A stretch of 25,717 nucleotides of DNA from an uncultured Lachnospiraceae bacterium. GTDB lineage: Bacteria; Bacillota; Clostridia; Lachnospirales; Lachnospiraceae. The translations under genes and the position numbers were made by a program. The stretch is from contig CAJTVN010000047.1 in assembly GCA_910579685.1 (NCBI GenBank), positions 1 through 25,717 of the forward strand, given 5' to 3'. Below, piece after piece: positions 1 through 6,086 of this stretch; position 1 is the stretch's first letter; every line of letters starts with the position of its first letter. The notes beneath the pieces were generated by a model, which was not told where the DNA came from, did no database searches, and worked only from the letters and a program-made list of their open reading frames with translations.

Positions 1-1
1 T

Positions 2-583
2 TCCATCGAGATCTATAAATATCTGCTGCTGGAAACGTCCTTTGAAAAAGCGTATATTCCTCTGAAAAATAAACTCAAACTCAAAGGAATCGATTACACC
101 GTAAATGATGACGGCATTCCCTGCTGTCCGCATGACGCTTCCCTTCCAATGAAACGGGAAGGGAGCAAATCTCATTTGCGCTGCGGCCTTCCAACCATGA
201 AATTTGTCTGTCCCAAAATGAAATGGGAATGGGACAGCATCACAAAGAAAACAAAACGTGTATGCCATTGTGATACTCCGTGTACAGCATCTTCCTGTGG
301 AAGGATGATCTACATTTATCCGGAACAGAACCTTCGCGCTTATCCCGGAACAATCCGTGGCACCCAAGAATGGGATTCCACCTACAAAATCAGAGTGAAT
401 GTTGAGAAATCCATCAACCACTTCAAAGACAGTTTTTGTGTTGCCGGCCGTAAAACCCAAAATGAGAAGACGCTTCATGCCGACCTGCTTCTCGCTGGGA
501 TTACCCAGCTTATCACTGTAATAGCGGCTGACAAACTGCACAAGCATCAATATATCCGCAGTCTAAAACCTCTGATTGCATAA
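2..583 (+). CDS. Transposase, C-terminal part (cut by window edge)
   Basis: The reading frame is open from the left edge, so the start lies outside the window; about 193 codons are visible. The protein is rich in Cys, Lys and Arg. It contains a Cys-rich stretch (CHCDTPC) typical of an insert in DDE-type insertion-sequence transposases, followed by VNVEKSINHFKDS, where the Glu is a plausible last residue of the DDE triad. The tail is a hydrophobic helix of the kind seen at the end of such enzymes. The family (IS1182-like or an unclassified group) is a guess. No terminal inverted repeat can be assigned because the other end of the element is not present. A short hairpin with a T-rich tail lies just downstream. 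Confidence 0.7.
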   Translation, partial: SIEIYKYLLLETSFEKAYIPLKNKLKLKGIDYTVNDDGIPCCPHDASLPMKREGSKSHLRCGLPTMKFVCPKMKWEWDSITKKTKRVCHCDTPCTASSCGRMIYIYPEQNLRAYPGTIRGTQEWDSTYKIRVNVEKSINHFKDSFCVAGRKTQNEKTLHADLLLAGITQLITVIAADKLHKHQYIRSLKPLIA

Positions 584-661
584 CCTCACATACCACATGC
601 CATTTCGCAGGCAGATGTCCCTATCTGCTTTATTTTCATGTCTTAAAATCCGATTACTCAT
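563..661 (-). pseudogene. Start of an unidentified gene, apparently cut off by the insertion sequence
   Basis: On the minus strand a perfect AAGGAGG (667-673) sits 5 bases before an ATG (659-661). The frame runs MSNRILRHENKADRDICLRN and ends after 32 codons at a TAG that lies inside the transposase 3' end. A strong ribosome binding site with such a short frame suggests the 5' end of a real gene whose remainder was replaced by the insertion sequence. It lies directly downstream of the flagellin remnant, so both may come from one former motility locus. I do not recognise the protein. The exact junction is not known and lies somewhere between about 584 and 640. Confidence 0.3.
609..636 (+). terminator. 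Candidate terminator after the transposase
   Basis: GCAGAT (611-616) and ATCTGC (623-628) form a perfect stem with a 6-base loop, extended by two weaker pairs. The following bases TTTATTTT give a T-rich tail. The position suits the end of the transposase transcript. The hairpin also overlaps the short minus-strand frame, so it could be incidental. Confidence 0.35.
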
Positions 662-713
662 ATCCACCTCCTTAAAATCCGACATGACCGAATTTTTCCC
701 TGTTGGAATTAAT

Positions 714-734
714 ATTGCGAACTTGTTTCGCAAT
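714..734 (-). terminator. Hairpin downstream of the flagellin remnant
   Basis: ATTGCGAA and TTCGCAAT form a perfect 8-bp inverted repeat with a 5-base loop. It begins about 16 bases after the stop codon of the flagellin-like C-terminus on the minus strand. There is no real T tract, so it may be a weak terminator or a stabilising 3' hairpin of the former flagellin transcript. Confidence 0.35.
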
Positions 735-749
735 CGCCTATTATATTTT

Positions 750-900
750 CTAACCGCCCTGGATCAACTGCTGTGCGCTCTGATTTATCTGGTTCGCCTG
801 TGCTAACTTGGCCTTCTCATTTTTCTGAGATAGCCAGGCCTGCCGCATCATCTGCCGCCCGGTTAATGCGGTAGCCAGTGGATAATTTCTCGGAAAGATA
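750..900 (-). pseudogene. Flagellin gene remnant (internal deletion and frameshift)
   Basis: Read on the minus strand, 900-820 encodes GYRINRAADDAAGLAISEK preceded by SEKLST, the highly conserved flagellin N-terminal D0/D1 motif, and then hits TGA at 817-819. Shifting one frame, 818-750 encodes KLAQANQINQSAQQLIQG and then TAG, resembling the flagellin C-terminal D0 helix (family consensus close to LAQANQ..Q..L.L). One more A in the run near 820 would give EKMRR, the usual next residues. The roughly 30 N-terminal residues and the whole central region, several hundred codons in an intact flagellin, are missing. This is best read as a decayed gene. The C-terminal assignment is less certain than the N-terminal one, which is unmistakable. 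Confidence 0.75.
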
Positions 901-1031
901 TATTTTATAATATTTCGTCCAATTGACAGGAAATCTTTAGGGAATCCGCCGGATTATTTTGACTCGGGGCCATTGCATTTTCGCACGGCAGCATTTACAC
1001 TTTAAGATAGGAAAAAGACAAGGAGATTATT
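901..1031. other. Intergenic region before the lyase operon
   Basis: No gene is seen. It must hold the promoter of the lyase operon, but only weak candidates exist: TTGCAT (973-978), 17 bases, TACACT (996-1001). On the minus strand TAAA, 16 bases, GACGAAAT resembles a sigma-D/sigma-28 flagellar promoter, but it runs almost directly into the flagellin remnant. An AAGGAG ribosome binding site precedes the ATG at 1032. Confidence 0.4.
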
Positions 1032-1931
1032 ATGAATTACTTATTGAGAAGCATGTTATTCGTTCCCGCCTACAAGGAAAAATTTCTGGAAAAGGCGGCC
1101 TCCTGCGATGCGGATGCCATTATTTTTGACCTGGAGGATTCTGTCCCGGAGGGAAAGCGCGGGCAGGCCAGGCAGGTGTTGGAGGGATGTCTGAAAAAGG
1201 GAATCTTTGACGGGCGGCAGCTTTTCATCCGGGTGAATAAGCTGGGAGGCGAAGACCTTTTGGAGGATTTGAAGCTGATTTATGGGGGGCGGATTGCCGG
1301 AATCGTGATCCCAAAGATCAGCGGTGCGGAGGATATCCGGGAATTTGCAAAGCTGCTTGAAGCGTGTGAGAGAAGGGAAGGGCTTAAGGACGGCAGCCTG
1401 AAGCTTCTTCCGCTGATTGAGAATGCGCAGGCGGTGATGAATGTGCAGGAAATAGCCGGGTGCAGCAAGCGGATCATAGCGCTTCTGTTTGGCGGTGAGG
1501 ATTATCTGGACAGTGTCTGGGGAAAGCATACGGATCCGCCCCGGGCTTTTGACGTGCCCCGGGCAATGATCGTGATGGCGGCAAGGATGTATGGTATCCT
1601 GCCAATCGACACCCCTTATCTGGATCTGAAAAACAGGGAGGGATTTATGGAGGAGGAGGGAAAGGCCTGCTGTCTTGGCTTTGCGGGCGCGCTTCTGGTA
1701 AATCCGGTTCAGATTCCCTGGGCCAATGAATGCTTTCAGCCGTCCTGCGAGGAGATGAGGCAGGCGCAGAAGGTGCTGGACGCCGTGGAGGGAATGAGAG
1801 CCGCAGGGGAGAGTGTTGCCATGCTGGAAGGCAGAATGATAGGGCCCCCTATGATAAAGAGGGCGCACAAGATTCTGGAGCTGAAACGGAAATTGGAGGA
1901 AAAGGAAGCGAAAAATCATGGAGATCGATAA
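1032..1931 (+). CDS. CitE-like CoA-ester lyase (HpcH/HpaI aldolase family)
   Basis: This 299-residue protein has the ordered motifs of the CitE branch of the HpcH/HpaI TIM-barrel family: SMLFVPA (7-13), DLEDSVP (33-39), RVN (67-69), PK (94-95), LIE with the metal-ligand-type Glu at 130, and FGGEDY (153-158). Such enzymes cleave or form CoA esters such as malyl-, citramalyl- or citryl-thioesters with Mg2+. The usual C-terminal GFxGK..IHP motif is altered to GFAGALLVNP (216-225), so substrate or activity may differ from the family norm. It is the first gene of a three-gene operon and overlaps the next gene by 14 bases. No citD or citF genes are nearby, so it is unlikely to be the beta subunit of classical citrate lyase. 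The exact substrate cannot be read from the sequence. Confidence 0.85.
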   Translation: MNYLLRSMLFVPAYKEKFLEKAASCDADAIIFDLEDSVPEGKRGQARQVLEGCLKKGIFDGRQLFIRVNKLGGEDLLEDLKLIYGGRIAGIVIPKISGAEDIREFAKLLEACERREGLKDGSLKLLPLIENAQAVMNVQEIAGCSKRIIALLFGGEDYLDSVWGKHTDPPRAFDVPRAMIVMAARMYGILPIDTPYLDLKNREGFMEEEGKACCLGFAGALLVNPVQIPWANECFQPSCEEMRQAQKVLDAVEGMRAAGESVAMLEGRMIGPPMIKRAHKILELKRKLEEKEAKNHGDR

Positions 1932-2721
1932 AACCTGGCTGTTCATTCCTGCAAAGGAAAAATATATGTGCAAGCTTCCGTCCATCAGGGCGGATCATCT
2001 GATTCTGGATCTGGAGGATTCCCTGACCGGGGAGCAGAAGGGACCGGGACTTGAGCTTGTATATGAAGCCTGCAGAAAGTATGGCGGGCAAAGGTCCATT
2101 TATGTCCGGGTGAATTCCGAAGAGAGGATGGAACAGGAGCTGAACCGTCTGTCCGCCTGTCCTGTTTCCGGTTTTATGCTGCCCAAATTTGAGGATGTGT
2201 CCGTGCTGGAGAGGCTGCGGGAAAGTCTTGACGGAAAGCAGGTGATCGCCCTGGTGGAGAGTGTCCGGGGGATTGTACGTCTGGAAGAGACCGCGGCACA
2301 TCCGCTGGTGAATGTTCTTGCCTTTGGCGGCGAGGACTTTTGCCGGGAGCTGGGATACGGGACGGGGGAGGAGGCGGCGCTCTTTGCAAAAGGCAAGCTG
2401 GTGCTGTATGCGGCTTATTATGGCAAAACCTCCCTGGATACGGTGAGTTTTGAGATCCGTGACATGGAAAAGTTTCTGCTTTCCTATGAGAAAACAAGAA
2501 GAATGGGATTTTCCGGAAAGCTTCTGATTCATCCCGCACAGGCGCAGGCGGTCCACAGGTATTGCGGTGCGGAGGAGAGAAAGCGCCTGCACCATGTCGT
2601 GGAGGTGTTCCGGGAGAGCGGCGAGGGGCTGGTGGAGATCGACGGAAGCTGGTATGAGAAGCCGCATATTAAAAAGATCGAAGCGTATCTGCACAGTCTG
2701 GAAGGAGAGGATTTGTCATGA
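1918..2721 (+). CDS. Second CitE-like CoA-ester lyase, paralogue of the preceding gene
   Basis: This 267-residue protein is a shorter paralogue of its upstream neighbour. Motifs in order: LFIPA (8-12), DLEDS (31-35), RVN (64-66), PK (89-90), LVE (112-114), FGGEDF (136-141) and the canonical GFSGKLLIHPAQ (197-208). The Arg, Glu and Asp expected to bind CoA-ester and Mg2+ are present, so it looks catalytically complete. Translation is probably coupled, because its ATG lies inside the end of the upstream gene and its own stop overlaps the next start (ATGA at 2718-2721). The two divergent copies could form a hetero-oligomer or act on two related substrates; this is inference. Family assignment is firm, substrate unknown. 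Confidence 0.85.
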   Translation: MEIDKTWLFIPAKEKYMCKLPSIRADHLILDLEDSLTGEQKGPGLELVYEACRKYGGQRSIYVRVNSEERMEQELNRLSACPVSGFMLPKFEDVSVLERLRESLDGKQVIALVESVRGIVRLEETAAHPLVNVLAFGGEDFCRELGYGTGEEAALFAKGKLVLYAAYYGKTSLDTVSFEIRDMEKFLLSYEKTRRMGFSGKLLIHPAQAQAVHRYCGAEERKRLHHVVEVFRESGEGLVEIDGSWYEKPHIKKIEAYLHSLEGEDLS

Positions 2722-4238
2722 ACGAGGAAAAGCGCAGGGAGCTGGAACAAAAGAAACAGGTTATACATGGAGAGGGCAGAAGCGGGAAACAGCATGATTC
2801 GGGGAAGCTTACGGCGTGGGAGAGGATTCGCCTTCTGATCGACGAGGATACCTTTGTGGAAACCGACATGTTTTTGGAACACAGATGCACGTATTTTGGG
2901 ATGGACCGCAAAAAGCAGGAGGGGGACGGGGTCATCACGGGCTACGGGAAGATAAACGGACGGCCTGTGTGTGTTTATGCTCAGGATTTTACCGTGTTCG
3001 GCGGCTCCATCAGTGAAATGAACGCCAGGAAGATAGCGGCAATCCAGAAGAAGGCGCTGGAGATGATGGTGCCCATTGTGGCTCTTTTTGATTCGGGCGG
3101 GGCCAGAGTGCAGGAGGGAATCCAGAGCCTTTCCGGTCATGGCCATATTTTTTACCAGAATGTGCAGTCCTCCGGAAAGATACCGCAGATATCGGCAATT
3201 ATGGGAACCTGCGCAGGGGGAGCCTCGTATTCCCCGGCCCTTACGGATTTTGTGGTGATGGTGGATAATACCAGCAATATGTTCATTACCGGTCCCAAGG
3301 TGGTAAAGGCGGCGATCGGGCAGGAGGTTACCATGGATGAGCTCGGGGGAACCCTGGTTCACTCTGAACTGAGCGGGATGGCGGATCATGTGGCGGGCGG
3401 CGATGGCGAGTGCGTTTCTTTTATCAGGCAGCTGCTGGAATACCTGCCTTCCAACTGCCAGATGATGCCGGGCCGTCAAAAGAACTTTGCGTACACGCAG
3501 CGGAAGCTGGAGGAGATTTCGGATATCATACCGGAATCGGCAAGGCATGCCTATGACATGCACAGGATTATTGAATGCCTGATCGATGACGGCAGTGCGG
3601 TGGAGATCAAGCCAAAGTATGCCATGAATATTATCACTCTGTTTGCCAGGATCGGGGGCTGCCCCGTGGGAATCGTGGCAAACCAGTCGGCGCAGAAGGC
3701 CGGATGCATTGACATAGATGCGGCGGACAAGGCGGCAAGGTTTGTCCGGATTTGCGACAATTTCAATATCCCTCTTTTGAATCTTGTGGATGTCTCCGGG
3801 TTTTATCCGGGAAAGGAGCAGGAGCAGCGCGGAATCATCCGCCACGGAGCCAAAATGCTCTTTGCCTACAGCGAGGCGGAGGTGCTCAAAATCACAGTGA
3901 TCATAAGGAAGGCTTACGGCGGCGCCTATCTTGCCATGTGCAGCAAGGAGCTGGGAGCGGATATGGTGTATGCCTGGCCTGGGGCCGAGATGGCTGTCAT
4001 GAGTGCGCATGCGGCAGTGGATGTTCTGTACAGGAATGCGGACCGGGAAGAGAAGGAACGGTATTATAAGGAATATCAGGATCAGTTTCTGAATCCTTAT
4101 GAGGCGGCTCATATGGGATATGTGGACGAGGTGATAGAACCTTCCCGCACCAGAGCCCATGTACTCAGAGTGCTTTCCAATTATTGGGAGATTCTCCCCC
4201 ACAGGAAAAAGAATTCCCACAAGAACATTCCGTTGTAA
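2718..4238 (+). CDS. Acyl-CoA carboxyltransferase subunit (PccB/MmdA type)
   Basis: The 506-residue length and motif order fit the carboxyltransferase subunit of propionyl-/acetyl-CoA carboxylases or of biotin-dependent decarboxylases such as methylmalonyl-CoA decarboxylase alpha. Visible are FGGS (94-97), DSGGAR (125-130), the first oxyanion-hole region CAGGASYSPA (165-174), LVDVSGFYPG (356-365), the second oxyanion-hole region YGGAYLAM (400-407) and the family-typical C-terminal ending HKNIPL. It moves a carboxyl group between biotin and an acyl-CoA in the cytoplasm. No biotin carrier, biotin carboxylase or membrane decarboxylase subunit is in the window, so partners must be elsewhere. Its ATGA overlap with the CitE paralogue shows co-translation and suggests a shared CoA-ester pathway. 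Direction (carboxylation or decarboxylation) is not decided. Confidence 0.88.
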   Translation: MNEEKRRELEQKKQVIHGEGRSGKQHDSGKLTAWERIRLLIDEDTFVETDMFLEHRCTYFGMDRKKQEGDGVITGYGKINGRPVCVYAQDFTVFGGSISEMNARKIAAIQKKALEMMVPIVALFDSGGARVQEGIQSLSGHGHIFYQNVQSSGKIPQISAIMGTCAGGASYSPALTDFVVMVDNTSNMFITGPKVVKAAIGQEVTMDELGGTLVHSELSGMADHVAGGDGECVSFIRQLLEYLPSNCQMMPGRQKNFAYTQRKLEEISDIIPESARHAYDMHRIIECLIDDGSAVEIKPKYAMNIITLFARIGGCPVGIVANQSAQKAGCIDIDAADKAARFVRICDNFNIPLLNLVDVSGFYPGKEQEQRGIIRHGAKMLFAYSEAEVLKITVIIRKAYGGAYLAMCSKELGADMVYAWPGAEMAVMSAHAAVDVLYRNADREEKERYYKEYQDQFLNPYEAAHMGYVDEVIEPSRTRAHVLRVLSNYWEILPHRKKNSHKNIPL

Positions 4239-4316
4239 GAAAAAGGACAGTAAATATGCCGAAATTTCTGTTTCTCAACGGGAGCGATTCGGTTTATTTG
4301 CGGCTTTAAATCTATA

Positions 4317-4476
4317 TATGGTGGTATGACCCGATAATTGAGGCAATATATTGTATTGTGCAACTTTTTGGGCCCGCCTTTTCGTATATTGACATTGCAG
4401 CGGGCCTGCGTTAGCATGGTTGCACAGGGGCTGGTTTAGTGATATGGGGGTATGACGAAACTGGTGACGCAATATA
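4317..4476. repeat. Structured element: direct repeats flanking nested inverted repeats
   Basis: Two imperfect 34-base direct repeats (4317-4350 and 4443-4476; 25 of 34 bases match, sharing GGTATGAC and GCAATATA) flank a symmetric block. Inside, TGTGCAAC (4357-4364) pairs with GTTGCACA (4419-4426) and GGCCCGC (4371-4377) pairs with GCGGGCC (4400-4406). A promoter-like pair lies inside the hairpin. It could be a regulatory region, a small non-autonomous element or a terminator of the preceding operon. Confidence 0.5.
4389..4417 (+). promoter_or_regulatory. Candidate sigma-A promoter for the coiled-coil gene
   Basis: TTGACA (4389-4394), a 17-base spacer and TAGCAT (4412-4417). The -35 is perfect and the -10 matches 4 of 6. 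The right arms of the inverted repeats overlap the spacer and the region just after the -10, so a structure or a bound protein could control it. Confidence 0.5.
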
Positions 4477-4492
4477 GGAAGAGGAGAAGGAT

Positions 4493-4954
4493 ATGAACAA
4501 TGAGGAAAGAATACTGGAACTGTTAATGGACATTATGAAACAGATCGACCGTGTGGAGGAATCGTTAAATGAGCGGATCGACCGTGTGGAGGAATCGTTA
4601 AATGAGCGGATCGATCGTGTGGAGGAATCACTGAATGGGCGGATGGATCAGCTGGAGAGAATACTGAATGAACGGATTGACCAGGTGGAGAGAATACTGA
4701 ATGAACGGATTGACCAGGTGGAGAGAACACTGAATGAACGGATGGATCAACTGGAAAAATCCCTGAAAGAGACCCGGAATTCTTTGCAAAAAACTCAGAA
4801 TTCTCTGCGAAAGACCCAGCATTCGCTGTCCGGGATAGAGCGATCTCTGAGTGAAAAGATTGATGATTCCCACGAGGCTTTGCTGGGACTTATCACGCAG
4901 AATAAGAAAAACATAGAATTACTGTTATCGGTTCGGGGACTTCAAACAGCGTAA
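4493..4954 (+). CDS. Small coiled-coil protein made of 11-residue repeats
   Basis: This is a 153-residue hydrophilic protein with no signal peptide and no membrane segment. Residues 18-94 are seven tandem hendecads of the form IDRVEESLNER or MDQLERILNER, followed by four heptad-like units (for example KTQNSLR) to about residue 121 and then a short non-repeated tail. The 11-residue period implies a long, only slightly twisted coiled coil, probably oligomeric. GAAGAGGAGAAGG before the ATG is the ribosome binding site. It is followed by two small DNA-binding proteins. I do not recognise a named family; proteins with such repeats occur widely and function is not inferable. Copy number of the repeat may vary between strains. 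Confidence 0.75.
   Translation: MNNEERILELLMDIMKQIDRVEESLNERIDRVEESLNERIDRVEESLNGRMDQLERILNERIDQVERILNERIDQVERTLNERMDQLEKSLKETRNSLQKTQNSLRKTQHSLSGIERSLSEKIDDSHEALLGLITQNKKNIELLLSVRGLQTA
4544..4774 (+). repeat. 33-bp tandem repeat inside the coiled-coil gene
   Basis: Seven in-frame 33-base units encode the hendecads. The first two units and the fifth and sixth are nearly identical at the DNA level, which points to recent duplication by slippage or recombination. The unit length keeps the frame, so gain or loss of a unit changes only the coil length. Confidence 0.85.
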
Positions 4955-4970
4955 ACAGACCGAAAAGCTT

Positions 4971-5000
4971 CAGTTCAGTTCAAAAAACACACAGTTCAGT
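4971..5000. repeat. Direct repeat CAGTTCAGT, possible operator
   Basis: CAGTTCAGT occurs at 4971-4979 and again at 4992-5000, 21 bases apart start to start, i.e. two turns of the helix on the same face. It lies upstream of the candidate -10 of the first Xre-type gene. A regulator binding site is possible but not shown. Confidence 0.3.
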
Positions 5001-5028
5001 ATAGAAATGCGGATACTTCCATATTTGG

Positions 5029-5037
5029 TGCTAAAAT
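5029..5037 (+). promoter_or_regulatory. Candidate extended -10 promoter for the first regulator
   Basis: TGC followed by TAAAAT (5032-5037) forms an extended -10 element. No good -35 is seen at the right distance, which extended -10 promoters tolerate. Confidence 0.35.
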
Positions 5038-5080
5038 AAATGAAGTAAAAATAAAGGTATCACTTATGGGAGGACAAAAG

Positions 5081-5320
5081 ATGAAAACACAGGATATGCT
5101 GGTGGACAGAATTAATAATCTCTGTAAAGAGAAGAATATGAGCTATTACACTTTGTCGTATCGCTCCACGGTGCCGCTCACAACGTTGATGCACATCATG
5201 GATAAATCCACGTTAAATCCGGGGATCATAACACTTGAAAAGCTGTGTGACGGATTTGGAATTACAATAAAGGAGTTTTTCGATTCCTTCGAGTTTGATG
5301 GTCTGAAGGATATAGAATAA
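5081..5320 (+). CDS. Small Xre/Cro-type helix-turn-helix regulator
   Basis: This is a 79-residue single-domain protein. The segment YYTLSYRSTVPLTTLMHIMD fits the recognition part of an Xre-like HTH, followed by the family-typical ITLEKLCDGFGITIKEFF. The ATG at 5081 is chosen because GGGAGG (5068-5073) lies at correct distance; an in-frame ATG at 5066 would overlap that ribosome binding site. There is no separate effector domain, so it probably acts as a dimeric DNA-binding protein. Its neighbour downstream is another protein of the same general type with the same start arrangement, which suggests an old duplication. Confidence 0.75.
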   Translation: MKTQDMLVDRINNLCKEKNMSYYTLSYRSTVPLTTLMHIMDKSTLNPGIITLEKLCDGFGITIKEFFDSFEFDGLKDIE

Positions 5321-5367
5321 TCTTATAGTACTTTAGTATTATTTGTAAAAAATTTAGAATTTTTTAA

Positions 5368-5396
5368 GTGACGGAATTTCGAGAATGTGCTATACT
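5368..5396 (+). promoter_or_regulatory. Sigma-A promoter for the second regulator
   Basis: GTGACG (5368-5373), 17-base spacer, TGC then TATACT (5391-5396). The extended -10 is strong and the -35 matches 4 of 6. It gives the second regulator its own transcript with a leader of about 50 bases. Confidence 0.6.
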
Positions 5397-5453
5397 TCTT
5401 TTATAAGTAACTGCTGAAATTAATTACTAGATAAGCTAATGGGAGGTCTCAAA

Positions 5454-5786
5454 ATGACTAAAGCAGAAATTTTGAAAGCAGAAATTTTAAAGCAGTACAA
5501 GAGTGTAAGACAGTTTGCGATTGAAATGGGGATTCCTTACAGCACTCTTGTTACGGCGCTTGACAGAGGGATTGAAGGTATGGCATATGGTACGGTGATT
5601 CGGATGTGCGACAGATTGAGCCTGAACCCGGTTGACTTTTCTTCACTTGAAAAAGGCGAATCTCTCGGTGAGAAGATTCTTGAAAACAGAGTTATGCAGT
5701 ATTACGTTCAGTTAAACAAAAAGGGACGTAAGAAGATCCTTGAAATGATGGATGATTATATTCAGCTTGAGAAGTACAGAGAGTAG
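5454..5786 (+). CDS. Xre-type helix-turn-helix protein with C-terminal extension
   Basis: This 110-residue protein has an N-terminal HTH (VRQFAIEMGIPYSTLVTALD, about residues 18-37) and a second conserved part MAYGTVIRMCDRLSLNPVDF, followed by a helical C-terminal tail (LNKKGRKKILEMMDDYIQLE) that is probably for oligomerisation. The start at 5454 follows GGGAGG (5441-5446); the in-frame ATG at 5439 overlaps this site and is rejected. The first codons carry a 15-base tandem repeat (5460-5489) giving AEILKAEILK. A terminator follows at 5826, so it is likely monocistronic. Target genes are unknown. Confidence 0.75.
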   Translation: MTKAEILKAEILKQYKSVRQFAIEMGIPYSTLVTALDRGIEGMAYGTVIRMCDRLSLNPVDFSSLEKGESLGEKILENRVMQYYVQLNKKGRKKILEMMDDYIQLEKYRE

Positions 5787-5825
5787 GAGGCGCCCCTGAA
5801 AAGAGACGCGGTTGCTTGCATGTAG

Positions 5826-5852
5826 AAACCGGACGGTGTGGTTCGGTTTTTT
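5826..5852 (+). terminator. Rho-independent terminator after the second regulator
   Basis: AAACCGGAC (5826-5834) pairs with GTTCGGTTT (5841-5849) with one G-T pair, followed by a run of T to 5852. Confidence 0.75.
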
Positions 5853-5888
5853 CTCATAAGGGTTCGACATTAAGAAGAAAATTTTTGA

Positions 5889-6030
5889 TTCCTGCGAGCA
5901 ATGAGCCAAGCGGCTGCGAAGCAGACATTTGGCGAATGCCGCAGGGGTCACATACCCCGCTGCTCTGCAGCGCTGCAAGCTTGATGACCCGTTGCTTGCA
6001 GCTGGGTTGTTGACCAGGCTTTTGTCAACA
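5889..6030. repeat. Multi-hairpin intergenic repeat candidate
   Basis: A gene-free stretch rich in short inverted repeats: GCGGC (5910-5914) with GCCGC (5938-5942); GGGGT with ACCCC around 5944-5957; a perfect GCTGCAAGC (5972-5980) with GCTTGCAGC (5994-6002); and GTTGAC (6009-6014) with GTCAAC (6024-6029). It resembles, from memory, interspersed intergenic repeats common in Lachnospiraceae genomes. It could equally be a small structured RNA. No protein is supported here. Confidence 0.5.
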
Positions 6031-6086
6031 GAGTTTTTGAAGCGGCAAAAGAAGCAGTGCTGCTTTGCGAAAGCGGCGGAATCAAT

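Noticed and set aside
576..806. 76-codon plus-strand frame after the transposase
   Set aside because: No ribosome binding site; it runs antisense to the flagellin remnant and shows no recognisable motif.
770..850. Alternative minus-strand frame reading MMRQAWLSQKNEKAK into the flagellin-like C-terminus
   Set aside because: It keeps one frame open through the junction but destroys the much stronger flagellin N-terminal match, so it is more likely a consequence of the frameshift.
915..945. Minus-strand sigma-D-like promoter TAAA-N16-GACGAAAT
   Set aside because: Only 6 of 8 bases match in the -10 and it leaves no room for a flagellin start, so it is mentioned only as context.
1056..1985. 309-codon frame on the minus strand
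   Set aside because: Antisense to the first CitE-like gene, no family motif, composition typical of a shadow.
3061..3930. Several short frames on both strands inside the carboxyltransferase gene
   Set aside because: All are shadows of the 506-residue gene, without ribosome binding sites.
2529..4220. Very long open frame (563 codons) on the minus strand
   Set aside because: It lies fully antisense to the carboxyltransferase, has no ribosome binding site and its protein is rich in His, Arg, Leu and Pro as expected of a shadow of a GC-rich gene.
5066..5068. Upstream ATG starts at 5066, 5439, 12405 and 24417
   Set aside because: They overlap the ribosome binding site of the downstream ATG, or, for 24417, add residues not found in EF-Tu.
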